A stretch of DNA of 64,000 nucleotides from an uncultured Bradyrhizobium sp. Its GTDB lineage: Bacteria > Pseudomonadota > Alphaproteobacteria > Rhizobiales > Xanthobacteraceae. A program made the translations under genes and the position numbers. This document shows positions 36,017 through 44,742 of the stretch, in pieces (within the stretch, counting starts at the first letter, position 1; every line of letters starts with the position of its first letter). The notes under the pieces were generated by a model, which saw only the letters and a list, made by a program, of their open reading frames with translations, was not told where the DNA came from and did not search any database. The stretch covers positions 62,001-126,000 of the forward strand of contig NZ_CANSMR010000003.1 in NCBI RefSeq assembly GCF_947648125.1. The letters run 5' to 3'.

Positions 36017-37087
36017 CTACTTGAAGAAGTGCACGAGGCCGATGCTGAGGCCCAGCAGCAGCATCAGCGACAGCGTGACCGCGGCCGTCACCCGGCCGCC
36101 GACCGTCGAGAGCACGCGGACATCGACGCCGAGCCCAAGTGCGGCCATCGACACGACGGTGAGGATCGCCGCTGTCTTCGTCACCGGCGCGATCGCGATG
36201 TCAGGCACGAGCTGGAACGAGCGCAGCGCGGCCAGCACCAGGAAGCCGATGATGAACCAGGGCACCAGCTTGAACGGGCTGATCGAGGCGGCCTTTGCGG
36301 CACCTTCCTCGGCCGTTCCCGTCTTGCGCTGCCGCGCGACAAACAACGAGAGGGCGACCACGATCGGGCCCAGCATCAGGACGCGCACCAGCTTCACCAG
36401 CGTACCGATCTGGGTCGAGACGATGCCGGCGGGCACGGTCGCCGCCAGCACCTGCGGCACGGCGTAGACCGTCAGCCCGGCGAGGATGCCGTATTGCGTC
36501 GCGGTCAGCTTCAGCAGCGGAATCAGCAGCGGCAGGCCGAGCACCATCAGTACGCCGAGAATGGCGGTGAACGAGATCGACGAGGCGATGTCGTCGCCAT
36601 CGGCCTCGATCACGGGCGCCACCGCCGCAATCGCGGAGTTGCCGCAGATCGAATTGCCGCAGGCGATCAGGATCGCGAGTTTGGCCTTGAGCCCGAGTAG
36701 GCGGGCGAGGCCATAGCTCACCGCCAGCATGATCACGACGGTCGCGGCGATGGCGCCGATCAGGAGATAGCCCGAGGCCAGGATCGCGGCGAAGCTGATG
36801 GACGCACCGAGCAGCATCACGGCGACCTCGAGCAGCTGCTTGGCGCTGAAGGCAATGCCCGAGCGCCAGCGCTCCGAGGGCTCCCAGGCGGTGCGCACCG
36901 CCATCCCGAGCAGGATCGCGACGACCAGGGCCTCGATATAGGGGTGGTCGAAAACCCGCTCTTCGGCGGCCTGGACGCCGAGCGAGATGATCGTGACCAC
37001 CCCGCAGAGCAGAATGCCCGGAATGAGCAGGAATGTGCGCTTCAGCGCCCCCTGCTTCTGCCCCTGATCTTGTTCTTGTTGCGGCAC
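36017..37087 (-). CDS. YeiH-family putative sulfate exporter
   Basis: The 356-residue membrane protein has about ten hydrophobic helices and the family landmarks AKQLLEVAVMLLGASISF, LIACGNSICGNSAIAAVAPVI and TQIGTLVKLVRVLMLGP. YeiH proteins are poorly characterised; a role in sulfite/sulfate efflux has been proposed from context in other bacteria. The divergent LysR gene at 37174 is the usual partner. It ends 17 bp from the convergent formamidase gene. Confidence 0.9.
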   Translation of the reverse strand: MPQQEQDQGQKQGALKRTFLLIPGILLCGVVTIISLGVQAAEERVFDHPYIEALVVAILLGMAVRTAWEPSERWRSGIAFSAKQLLEVAVMLLGASISFAAILASGYLLIGAIAATVVIMLAVSYGLARLLGLKAKLAILIACGNSICGNSAIAAVAPVIEADGDDIASSISFTAILGVLMVLGLPLLIPLLKLTATQYGILAGLTVYAVPQVLAATVPAGIVSTQIGTLVKLVRVLMLGPIVVALSLFVARQRKTGTAEEGAAKAASISPFKLVPWFIIGFLVLAALRSFQLVPDIAIAPVTKTAAILTVVSMAALGLGVDVRVLSTVGGRVTAAVTLSLMLLLGLSIGLVHFFK

Positions 37088-37089
37088 GA

Positions 37090-37111
37090 AATCCTCTTTT
37101 CAGAGAAGATT
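37090..37111. promoter_or_regulatory. imperfect dyad between yeiH and lysR (possible LysR box)
   Basis: AATCCTCTTTTC followed by AGAGAAGATT is an imperfect palindrome including a T-N11-A arrangement (T37092, A37104). It lies just before the yeiH start in the 86-bp divergent gap. It is a plausible site for the adjacent LysR regulator. Confidence 0.4.
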
Positions 37112-37173
37112 TTATGCGCCCGGACGCGCCTCTTGGCTAATATCTTTTCGAACTGCCCCGATAGAGAGAAGTT

Positions 37174-38145
37174 ATGTCCCTCAACCTGCATCTGCTCCGC
37201 CTGTTCGCGGCCGTGGCGAGAACCGGAAGTTTCTCCCGCGCTGCCGATCTCCTGCACATCAGCCAGCCGGCGATCTCCAAGGGCGTGCGGGATTTCGAGT
37301 TGCAGGTCGGCTGCCGGCTGCTCGATCGCACGTCGAAGGGGGTGCGGCCGACCCGGGAGGGCGCGGCGCTGGCCCGGCATGCCGAGATACTGTTCGCAGC
37401 CGAGCGTGCCGCCGAGGACGAATTGCAGGCGCTGCGCAACCTCGACAGCGGCTCGCTGCGCATCGGCGCCAGCACCACGATCGCGACCTACATGATCCCG
37501 GAATATCTCGGCGTGTTTCACCGCGCCTTTCCCGGCATCGACCTGCATGTGGTGAGCGCCAACACCAGCGACGTCGCCGCGCTGATGCTGGGCCACGAGA
37601 TCGAAATCGCGCTGGTCGAGGGGCCGGTCGAGGACGAGAACCTGATCAGCGAAGCCTGGCGCACCGACGTGATGGCGCTGATCGCGGCTCCGGATCACCG
37701 CTTCGCAACTGCCGCGGGAGCGATCGACGTCCGCCTGCTGAACGACGAGATCCTGATTGTGCGCGAGCCCGGCTCGGGCACGCGCGAGGTGGTCGCGCAG
37801 GCGCTCGCCGCCCACCGCGTCGAGCCGCAGCGCACGCTCGAGATCGGCAGCACCGAGGCGATCAAGCAGGCGGTTGCCGCGGGCGTCGGCGTCGCCATCG
37901 TGTCGGTCGCGACGATCGACGATCAGGTGAGGCTCGGAAAGCTCAAGGTGATCCCGATCAAGGGCGTCCGTATCGAGCGCACGCTATGGCAATTGAGATC
38001 GCCCGGCCGACTGGACGTACCGGCGGCGGTCGCGTTCGAGGGGATCATTCGGGAGACCCAGGGCGCGAAGGCAGCGCCGCACACGCCGTCAGCTAAAGCG
38101 CGGCGAACAGACCCTGCACCCACGCAACGGCATGCCCGAAGCTGA
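37174..38145 (+). CDS. LysR-family regulator, YeiE/CysB-like partner of yeiH
   Basis: The 323-residue protein starts MSLNLHLLRLFAAVARTGSFSRAADLLHISQPAISKGVRDFELQVGCRLLDRTSKGVRPT, a canonical LysR HTH. The effector domain follows. It is divergent from yeiH, the standard arrangement for a regulator of that transporter. The last 53 bp overlap the small membrane-protein gene on the opposite strand. Confidence 0.93.
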   Translation: MSLNLHLLRLFAAVARTGSFSRAADLLHISQPAISKGVRDFELQVGCRLLDRTSKGVRPTREGAALARHAEILFAAERAAEDELQALRNLDSGSLRIGASTTIATYMIPEYLGVFHRAFPGIDLHVVSANTSDVAALMLGHEIEIALVEGPVEDENLISEAWRTDVMALIAAPDHRFATAAGAIDVRLLNDEILIVREPGSGTREVVAQALAAHRVEPQRTLEIGSTEAIKQAVAAGVGVAIVSVATIDDQVRLGKLKVIPIKGVRIERTLWQLRSPGRLDVPAAVAFEGIIRETQGAKAAPHTPSAKARRTDPAPTQRHARS

Positions 38146-38314
38146 ACACGCCGGGCTCGAAATAGACCGCGCGTGCCAGGACGATGCCGATCACCAGCAC
38201 CCAGAACACGCTGGTGCCTGCGGTCTTCAGCCATTTCGACACGCCCTCGCTCGCGGCCGAGGAATCGACCGCGGGAACCGGCTCGCCGAAGGGATCGAAT
38301 GCGGATTGGCTCAT
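38093..38314 (-). CDS. small membrane protein, unknown function
   Basis: ATG 38314 gives 73 residues. The N-terminal half is polar (MSQSAFDPFGEPVPAVDSS) and the C-terminal half has a hydrophobic helix (TSVFWVLVIGIVLARAVYF) and a second weakly hydrophobic stretch. It overlaps the end of the LysR gene on the other strand by 53 bp. An ATG four codons earlier (38326) is possible; neither has a strong ribosome binding site. Codon use and a clean membrane segment support a real gene, but I recognise no family. Confidence 0.6.
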   Translation of the reverse strand: MSQSAFDPFGEPVPAVDSSAASEGVSKWLKTAGTSVFWVLVIGIVLARAVYFEPGVFSFGHAVAWVQGLFAAL

Positions 38315-38482
38315 CGTCTTGACCATCTGGAATGTCAGCACAATGTCGCAACGGCGGGGGCGGAAGCAAGGGTAGTTGAATGCCTTTTGCGCCGGTTCCT
38401 TGGAAGGACGTTTTCCAGCCCGAATGCCGGGGAGTATTTCCTTCTGAGCGCCGAAAGCGCGAGGCGCTTTAGGTCTTTGTCT

Positions 38483-38529
38483 GAGCATGATCTTTTCGGA
38501 AAATCGCTTCGCACTTTTCCGGATCATGC
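38483..38529. repeat. GAGCATGATC-family palindrome
   Basis: AGCATGATC near 38485 and GATCATGCT near 38521 are inverted arms around a core containing GGAAAA and TTTTCC. It is related to the repeat at 18928-19003. It lies between the small membrane-protein gene and the histidine kinase. Confidence 0.7.
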
Positions 38530-38539
38530 TGATCCGGCA

Positions 38540-39778
38540 TCAACCATCGGTTCCGCGCCGCGGCGCCACCCGCGGCAGCGTGATCCGCACACTCGTCCCG
38601 ATGCCCGGGGCACTGTCCAGATGGAGCTCTCCGCCCAGCCGGTTCGTGACGATGTTGTGAACGATGTGCAGGCCGAGCCCGATACGGCCGATGTCGCGGC
38701 GCGTGGTGAAGAACGGATCGAAGGCTTGCCGCAACACGTCGCGGCTCATCCCGCAGCCATCGTCGGCGAACAGGATCTCCACCCGATCTGCGCCCAACGC
38801 GCGCAGCCGGATCGTGATGGTGCCGCCCTTGCCGTCCGGAAAGGCATGCGCGACCGAATTGACGAACAAATTGGTCAGCGCCTGGCCGTAGGGACCGGGA
38901 TAGCTGTTCATCGCAAGACCGGCCGGGCAATCGACCTCGAGCGTCAGATTGTTCTTCGGCAACGCCGGACGCAGGTTCGAGAGCACCTGCTCGGTCACCT
39001 CGCCGAGATCGAACTGGCTGCGGTCGAAATAGCTGCGATCGACGGCCACCTGCTTGAACGATTGCACCAGATCCGCGGCGCGCTTGAGGTTGCCGACCAG
39101 CAGCGAGGACGCGCTCTCAACCACCTCGATGAAATCGCTGAGGCTCGAGCGCTTCAGCTTGCCGCGCGCAGCCTCGGCAGCGAAGTCGGCGCATTTCTGC
39201 TCCAGCACCGAGGCGACCGTAAGGCTGGTGCCGACCGGACTGTTGATCTCATGCGCGACGCCGGCCACCAGCCGGCCCAGCGCCGCAAGCTTTTCCGCCT
39301 CGATCAACGACGCCTGGGTTTCCTGCAAATGATGCAAGGCCTTCTCGGCCGCATCGCGGGCGGCGCGGATCTCGCGTTCGCTGCGCTTGCGATCGGTGAT
39401 CTCTTCGGCCGCGACATTGACGCCGACGATGCTGCCGTTCGGTTCGCGCTGCGGGTGCCAATGCGTGATCCAGCATCGCTCGTCATTGTGACCCGGGCGC
39501 TGGCCGTAGACCTCCACGCCGGTGACGGGCTCTCCGGTCTCCATGATCGAGCGGACGATGCCTTCGACCGCCGTGGCGAGCGCGGGCACGCAATCATGCA
39601 CCGTGCGTCCGAGATGACCCTCGACCGAAATGCCGCAGATCTCGGTGAGCCGCTGGTTGATCTGGAGGTAACGGCAATCGGGAGAAAGGTAGGCAAGACC
39701 GATCGGTGCAGTGTCATAGATCAGCTGCAGCGCCGGTTGTTTTGGGAACTGAACGTCCTGGACGACGGACGAGCGCAT
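38540..39778 (-). CDS. PAS-domain sensor histidine kinase (orphan)
   Basis: The 412-residue protein has a PAS domain (about 15-130, YDTAPIGLAYLSPDCRYLQINQRL), a coiled linker, the phospho-acceptor His176 in LVAGVAHEINSPVG and a HATPase domain (FVNSVAHAFPDGKGG, FADDGCGMSRD, GLGLHIVHNIV). No membrane segment is visible, so it is cytoplasmic. There is no response-regulator gene nearby. The stop codon lies beside a repeat. Confidence 0.93.
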   Translation of the reverse strand: MRSSVVQDVQFPKQPALQLIYDTAPIGLAYLSPDCRYLQINQRLTEICGISVEGHLGRTVHDCVPALATAVEGIVRSIMETGEPVTGVEVYGQRPGHNDERCWITHWHPQREPNGSIVGVNVAAEEITDRKRSEREIRAARDAAEKALHHLQETQASLIEAEKLAALGRLVAGVAHEINSPVGTSLTVASVLEQKCADFAAEAARGKLKRSSLSDFIEVVESASSLLVGNLKRAADLVQSFKQVAVDRSYFDRSQFDLGEVTEQVLSNLRPALPKNNLTLEVDCPAGLAMNSYPGPYGQALTNLFVNSVAHAFPDGKGGTITIRLRALGADRVEILFADDGCGMSRDVLRQAFDPFFTTRRDIGRIGLGLHIVHNIVTNRLGGELHLDSAPGIGTSVRITLPRVAPRRGTDG

Positions 39779-39937
39779 GTCCTTCCCCCCCGTTCGGACA
39801 AGTCTAGCGCTTCATGGCCGGGCCGCAAATAGCCCCAACCTATGCAGAAAATGCCAATCAAATCTGTCCGGATTCGGCACGGACGGACGACGGCGGAGCC
39901 AGGACTGGTGCTACGTAGGCCGCCAGGCGCGGCAGCT

Positions 39938-41209
39938 TCAGCTATTCACTGCACCGTGCGGACGGAAATTCTCGATGAAACGCAGCAGCACTCGCGCGCC
40001 GGTGTCGGCGTCGGCGAGCTCGACATGCTCGGCCGGATTGTGGCTGATCCCGCCGCGGCAGCGCACGAAGATCATGCCGATATCGGCGACGTCGACCATC
40101 GCCATGCCGTCATGCCCGGCCCCGCTCGGCAGCTCGAACACGGCATGGCCCTCGGCCGCGACCGCCTCGGCGATTTGCGTCTTCAGCCACGGCGCGCAGG
40201 GCACGCTGCGGTTCTCGTGGGTAACGTCGATCTGCAAGGTGAGCTCGCGGCGCTTTGCGATCACCTCGATCTGCCGCACGATGTCGGCGACGGCGCGCTT
40301 GCGATGCATGTCGCTCTGCGAGCGGATGTCCATCGTGAAGGACACCTTGCCCGGGATCACGTTGGTGGCGCCGGGCATGGCGCTGATATAGCCGACGGTG
40401 CCGACGAGGCCGGCTTCATCGATCCTGCAGAATTGCTCGATCGCGACGATGCATTCGGCGGCGCCGGTCAGCGCGTCGCGCCGCAGCTTCATCGGCACGG
40501 TGCCGGCATGGCCGGCGACGCCGGTGAGATTGGCGGCGAGCCGCGTCGCACCTGAAATCGCGGTGACGACGCCGACCGGCAACGCCTTCTGTTCCAGCAC
40601 CGGGCCCTGCTCGATGTGCAGCTCGACATAGGCGAGCAGCTCGCGCCGGGCGCGCGCCGCCTTGCCGATATGATCGGGATCGAGCCCGAAGGCGACCAGC
40701 GCATCGCGCATCGACGTGCCGGCGCGATCGCGCGTGTTGAGCACGCTCTCGTCGAACGTGCCGGCCACCGCGCGGCTGCCGAGCAGGGTCGACGCAAAGC
40801 GCACGCCCTCCTCGTCCGCGAAGCCCACGATCTCGATCGCGAATGGCAGCCGCTTGCCGCGCAGGTTCAGATCGGCAACGCAGGCGATCGCGGTGATGAC
40901 GCCGAGCGGGCCGTCCCATCTGCCGGCGTCGCGCACGGTGTCGTAATGCGAGCCGAGCATCAGGGCCGGCAGGCCCGGCCGCTCGCCCTCGTAGCGGCCG
41001 CAGACATTGCCGATCGCATCGAGATGCGCACTCATGCCGGCCTCGCGCATCCAGGACAGGATGAGATCAGCCGCCTTGCGATGCTCATTAGTGAGGAAGA
41101 CGCGCGCCAGATGCTCCGGCGTCTCCGAGATCGCCGCGAGCTGATCGATCCGCGCCACGATCTCGTCGCCAAGAGAAGACGGACTCGCGGACGGTTTCTT
41201 CTCGCTCAT
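39938..41209 (-). CDS. M20-family amidohydrolase (allantoate amidohydrolase / N-carbamoyl-L-amino acid hydrolase)
   Basis: The protein has the metal-site motifs of the M20 AllC/HyuC group: ALMLGSHYDTVRDAGRWDG, VGFADEEGVRF, YVELHIEQGPVLE and the C-terminal SGAGHDGMAM and ISHNPAEH. It hydrolyses a carbamoyl or ureido group with release of CO2 and ammonia. GGGA six bases before ATG 41209 favours that start (423 residues); 41221 is the alternative. The neighbourhood (nucleoside ABC operon, PuuE allantoinase) argues for allantoate as substrate. Confidence 0.9.
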   Translation of the reverse strand: MSEKKPSASPSSLGDEIVARIDQLAAISETPEHLARVFLTNEHRKAADLILSWMREAGMSAHLDAIGNVCGRYEGERPGLPALMLGSHYDTVRDAGRWDGPLGVITAIACVADLNLRGKRLPFAIEIVGFADEEGVRFASTLLGSRAVAGTFDESVLNTRDRAGTSMRDALVAFGLDPDHIGKAARARRELLAYVELHIEQGPVLEQKALPVGVVTAISGATRLAANLTGVAGHAGTVPMKLRRDALTGAAECIVAIEQFCRIDEAGLVGTVGYISAMPGATNVIPGKVSFTMDIRSQSDMHRKRAVADIVRQIEVIAKRRELTLQIDVTHENRSVPCAPWLKTQIAEAVAAEGHAVFELPSGAGHDGMAMVDVADIGMIFVRCRGGISHNPAEHVELADADTGARVLLRFIENFRPHGAVNS

Positions 41210-41581
41210 GTTGTTTCCCATCAGTCCGACCCGGCACCCGCGCCCGCTTCACTCGTAGCAGGCCCGTTCCGATTGACCAGCCGGCAAATCACGCCTTGGT
41301 CGCCGCCCCTGACCGGGCTCGCGCCAGCCGTCCGGCGGTTAGCGACTGCTTAACGGCATTGCATACAACAGCGATCGATCGCTCATAAAATGGGCAACTA
41401 GATCCGATCCAGCTTCCGAATCCTGTCATGATGATAATCAATCGCATTCATATTCAAATACTTAAGGAACAGTGATCGACAAACGTGCTCTGGCACGAAG
41501 CTTGCGACACTCCGTCAAGCGCCGCCGTTACGGCGGCTGCGACAAGGACAGGCGGGCCGGGCCCGCCGGAGGGAGCAGGCG
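41210..41581. promoter_or_regulatory. divergent intergenic region with sigma-54 promoter for the BMP operon
   Basis: This 372-bp gap lies between the divergent amidohydrolase and the BMP operon. Its AT-rich centre (41340-41470) is unusual for this genome and is a likely activator region. The promoter itself is at 41491-41505. No further gene is supported; a 15-codon AT-rich frame near 41429 is not convincing. Confidence 0.7.
41491..41505 (+). promoter_or_regulatory. sigma-54 promoter for BMP/nucleoside ABC operon
   Basis: TGGCACG-AAGC-TTGC is an exact -24/-12 consensus match with correct spacing, 76 bp before the ATG at 41582. It predicts RpoN- and NtrC-type control of the transport operon. 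Confidence 0.85.
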
Positions 41582-42691
41582 ATGGATTTTGGCAGAATTT
41601 CAAGAAGGCATTTATTGCAGGGAAGCGCGGCATTGGCGCTCGGCAGCACGCTCGGCGTTCGCGGCGCGGCGGCAGCGGAAACCACGGTCGGCTTCATCTA
41701 TGTCGGGTCGCGCGACGACTACGGCTACAACCAGGCCCACGCCCAGGGCGCGGCGGCGGTGAAGAAGCTTCCCGGCATCAAGGTGGTCGAGGAAGAGAAG
41801 GTGCCGGAGACCGACGCGGTCGAGAAGACCATCGAGTCCATGATCAATCTCGACGGCGCGACGCTGCTGTTTCCGACCTCGTTCGGCTACTACAACCCGC
41901 ACGTCGTCAAGATGGCGGGCAAGTTTCCCAAGCTGCACTTCGAGCATTGCGGCGGCCTGTGGACCGACAAGGACCCGAAGAACGCCGGCAGCTATTTCGG
42001 CTACATCGACGAGGCGCAATACATCTCCGGCATCGTCGCCGGCTATTCGACCAAGAGCGGCAAGCTCGGCTTCGTCGCGGCCAAGCCGATCCCGCAGGTG
42101 CTGCGCAACATCAATGCATTCACGCTCGGCGCCCGGCTCGCCAATCCAAAGGCGACCACGCAGGTGATCTTCACCGGCGACTGGTCGATGCCGGTCAAGG
42201 AAGCCGAGGCGACCAACAGCCTGATCGACCAGGGTGTCGACGTGCTGACCTGCCATGTCGACGGACCGAAGACGATGGTCGAGAACGCCGCGCGCCGCGG
42301 CGCGATGGTGTGCGGCTATCACGTCAACCAGTCGCCGCTGGCGCCGAAGGCCTACCTCACCGGCGCCGAGTGGAACTGGGAAGCGCTCTATCCGAAGTTC
42401 GTCAAGATGATCACCGCGGGCGAAGCGATCCCGAACTTCTATCGCGGCGGCCTGAAAGAAGAGATCGTCAAGGTCTCGCCCTATGGCGAGATGGTCTCGG
42501 CCGAAGCCCGCAAGCATGCCGATGACGTCAAGGCCAAGTTCATGTCCGGCGAGTACGCCATCTTCAAGGGCCCGCTGGTCGACAACAAGGGCAAGACGGT
42601 GATCGCTTCCGGCACCGACCGCGGTCAGCAGGATCCCGAACTCGAGAAGATGGACTATCTCGTCGAGGGCGTGATCGGAGCCACCGCGTGA
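41582..42691 (+). CDS. BMP-family ABC transporter substrate-binding protein (nucleoside/purine type)
   Basis: The 369-residue protein has a twin-arginine signal (GRISRRHLLQGSAALALG) and the BMP/PnrA body (VGFIYVGSRDDYGYNQAHAQGAAAVKK, GYIDEAQYISGIVAGYSTKSGKLGFVAAKPIP). BMP proteins bind nucleosides or purine derivatives in the periplasm. It is the first gene of an operon continuing to 46955, and its TGA overlaps the next start (GTGA). GGAGGGAG precedes the ATG. Confidence 0.92.
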   Translation: MDFGRISRRHLLQGSAALALGSTLGVRGAAAAETTVGFIYVGSRDDYGYNQAHAQGAAAVKKLPGIKVVEEEKVPETDAVEKTIESMINLDGATLLFPTSFGYYNPHVVKMAGKFPKLHFEHCGGLWTDKDPKNAGSYFGYIDEAQYISGIVAGYSTKSGKLGFVAAKPIPQVLRNINAFTLGARLANPKATTQVIFTGDWSMPVKEAEATNSLIDQGVDVLTCHVDGPKTMVENAARRGAMVCGYHVNQSPLAPKAYLTGAEWNWEALYPKFVKMITAGEAIPNFYRGGLKEEIVKVSPYGEMVSAEARKHADDVKAKFMSGEYAIFKGPLVDNKGKTVIASGTDRGQQDPELEKMDYLVEGVIGATA

Positions 42692-43797
42692 CGACGGAGG
42701 CGGCGGAATCGGTGGAGGCGGCCGGCGTTGCTCCGGCCGCCGATCCCGGATTCCTCCAGCGCTACGGCGCGAGCATCGAATACATCCTAATCCCGGGCGC
42801 GGCGCTGATCGGCGCGCTCGCGGTGTTCGGCGGCTTCATCGCGCTCTACGGCAAGAACCCGCTGGACCTCTATTTCTACATGTATTACGGCGCATTCGGC
42901 ACCTGGTTCTCCTGGCAGAACACGCTGACCCGCGCCGCGCCCTTGATCCTGACCGCGCTGTGCACGGCGCTGCCGGCGCAGCTCGGCATGGTGATCATCG
43001 GCGGCGAAGGCGCACTTCTGATCGGCGCGCTGTCGGCAACGTCAGCGGCGCTGGCGTTGCAGGGCGCAGCACCAATCGTCGTGCAGATCGCGATGGTGAT
43101 CGCGGGCATGATCGGCGGCGGCCTCTGGATCACGCTGTCCGGCGGCTTGCGGCAGTATCGCGGGGTCAACGAGACGATCTCGAGCCTGCTGCTGGTCTAT
43201 ATCGCGCTTGCGATTCTGAACCATCTGGTCGAGGGCCCGATGCGCGATCCGGCGAGCCTCAACAAGCCGTCGACACGCGAGATCGGCGCCGCCAACATGA
43301 TCGGCAGCATTCCCGGCACCGACGTGCATTGGGGCCTGGTGTTCGGCCTCGTGGCGGCCGTTGCCGCCTACATCCTGATCTATCACACCACCTTCGGCTT
43401 CGCTGCGCGGGTCGCCGGCGGCAACATCCGCGCCGCCAAGATCGTTGGGCTTTCCGTCGGCAAGCTGATCCTGACCGTCTGCTTCCTCGCCGGCAGCAGC
43501 GCCGGGCTCGCCGGCATGATCGAGGTCGCGGCCGTGCAGGGCCGCACCAACGCCAACCTCGCCGCGGGCTACGGCTTCACCGGCATCCTCGTCGCGTTCC
43601 TGGCGCGGCAGAATCCGCTCGCGATCATTCCGGTGGCGATCCTGCTCGGCGGCATCTCGGCCTCCGGCGGCCTGCTGCAGCGGCGGCTCGGCCTGCCCGA
43701 TGCGTCGGTGCTGGTGTTGCAAGGGATCATCTTCGTGTTCGTGCTGGCGAGCGACGCGCTCTACGGGCGGATCGGCTTCCTGAAGGGAAAGTCCTGA
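42688..43797 (+). CDS. ABC transporter permease 1, nucleoside type (BPD_transp_2)
   Basis: The 369-residue permease begins at GTG 42688 overlapping the preceding stop. It has eight to ten helices and the branched-chain/nucleoside permease pattern (MVIIGGEGALLIGALSA, RVAGGNIRAAKIVGLSVGKLILTVCFLAGSSAGLAG). It is the YufP/NupB-type half of the importer. Confidence 0.92.
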   Translation: MTTEAAESVEAAGVAPAADPGFLQRYGASIEYILIPGAALIGALAVFGGFIALYGKNPLDLYFYMYYGAFGTWFSWQNTLTRAAPLILTALCTALPAQLGMVIIGGEGALLIGALSATSAALALQGAAPIVVQIAMVIAGMIGGGLWITLSGGLRQYRGVNETISSLLLVYIALAILNHLVEGPMRDPASLNKPSTREIGAANMIGSIPGTDVHWGLVFGLVAAVAAYILIYHTTFGFAARVAGGNIRAAKIVGLSVGKLILTVCFLAGSSAGLAGMIEVAAVQGRTNANLAAGYGFTGILVAFLARQNPLAIIPVAILLGGISASGGLLQRRLGLPDASVLVLQGIIFVFVLASDALYGRIGFLKGKS

Positions 43798-43798
43798 C

Positions 43799-44725
43799 AT
43801 GGCAGATAGCTCGCTCGGGCTCTGGACCGTTCCGCTCGCCGTGTTCGGCGGCGCCATCCGCGTCTCGACGCCGTTCCTGTTCGTCAGCCTCGGCGAGTGC
43901 ATCACCGAACGAAGTGGCCGCATCAATCTCGGCCTCGAAGGCACGCTGGTGATGGGCGCGATGAGCGCCTACGGCATCTCCTATCTCTCCGGCTCGCCGT
44001 GGCTTGGCGTGCTCGCGGCCGGGATCACCGGCGCGTTGTTCGGCGCGCTGCATGCCGGCATCTGCTCGCTGCCGCGGGTCAACGACATCGCGGTCGGCAT
44101 CGCGCTGATGCTGCTCGGAACTGGTTTGGCCTTCTTCCTCGGCAAGCCGCTGATCGAGCCGACGGCGGCACGATTGCCGGCGATCGATTTCGGCTGGTGG
44201 AGCGACGTGCCGCAGGTGCGCGCGGCGCTGCGCATCAACGTGCTGTTCCTGATCGGCGTCGCGATCGCGCCGCTGCTCTACTGGGCCTTCAGGACCACGC
44301 GCTGGGGCCTGTTGATCCGCACCGCCGGCGAAAGCGCGGACGCGGCGCGCGCGATGGGTCATTCCGTGCTGCTGATCCGGTTGCGCGCCACCATGGTCGG
44401 CGGCTTCCTTGCCGGCATCGGCGGCTCGTTCCTGTCGCTGTTCTATCCCGGCAGCTGGAACGAAGGCCTCTCCTCGGGACAGGGCATCACCGCAGTGGCG
44501 CTGGTGATCTTCGCGCGCTGGGACCCGATGCTGTGCCTGTGGGCCTCGCTCGCCTTCGGCGGCGCCGCCGCGCTCGGACCCGCACTGCAATCGGTCGGCA
44601 TCACCTCCGGCTATCACCTGTTCAACGCCGCGCCCTACATCCTGACGCTTGCGATCATGATCATCACCTGCTCGCCGAAGCGCACACTGACCGGCGCGCC
44701 CGCCGAATTGTCCATCACCCGATAG
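43799..44725 (+). CDS. ABC transporter permease 2, nucleoside type
   Basis: The 308-residue permease shows ITERSGRINLGLEGTLVMGAMSAYG at its start and RTAGESADAARAMGHSVLLIRLRATMVGGFLAGIGG in the cytoplasmic loop, typical of YufQ/NupC-type permeases. It starts 1 bp after the first permease stop. The next gene is a hydrolase placed between permease and ATPase. Confidence 0.92.
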   Translation: MADSSLGLWTVPLAVFGGAIRVSTPFLFVSLGECITERSGRINLGLEGTLVMGAMSAYGISYLSGSPWLGVLAAGITGALFGALHAGICSLPRVNDIAVGIALMLLGTGLAFFLGKPLIEPTAARLPAIDFGWWSDVPQVRAALRINVLFLIGVAIAPLLYWAFRTTRWGLLIRTAGESADAARAMGHSVLLIRLRATMVGGFLAGIGGSFLSLFYPGSWNEGLSSGQGITAVALVIFARWDPMLCLWASLAFGGAAALGPALQSVGITSGYHLFNAAPYILTLAIMIITCSPKRTLTGAPAELSITR

Positions 44726-44742
44726 ACGAGTGAGATCATTCC

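Noticed and set aside
38132-39832. 566-codon plus-strand frame opposite the histidine kinase
   Set aside because: It is a shadow of the kinase gene and also crosses a repeat; no domain is recognisable.
41429-41476. 15-codon AT-rich frame before the BMP operon as a leader peptide
   Set aside because: It lies upstream of the sigma-54 promoter at 41491, so it would not be on the transcript, and it has no ribosome binding site or regulatory codon run.
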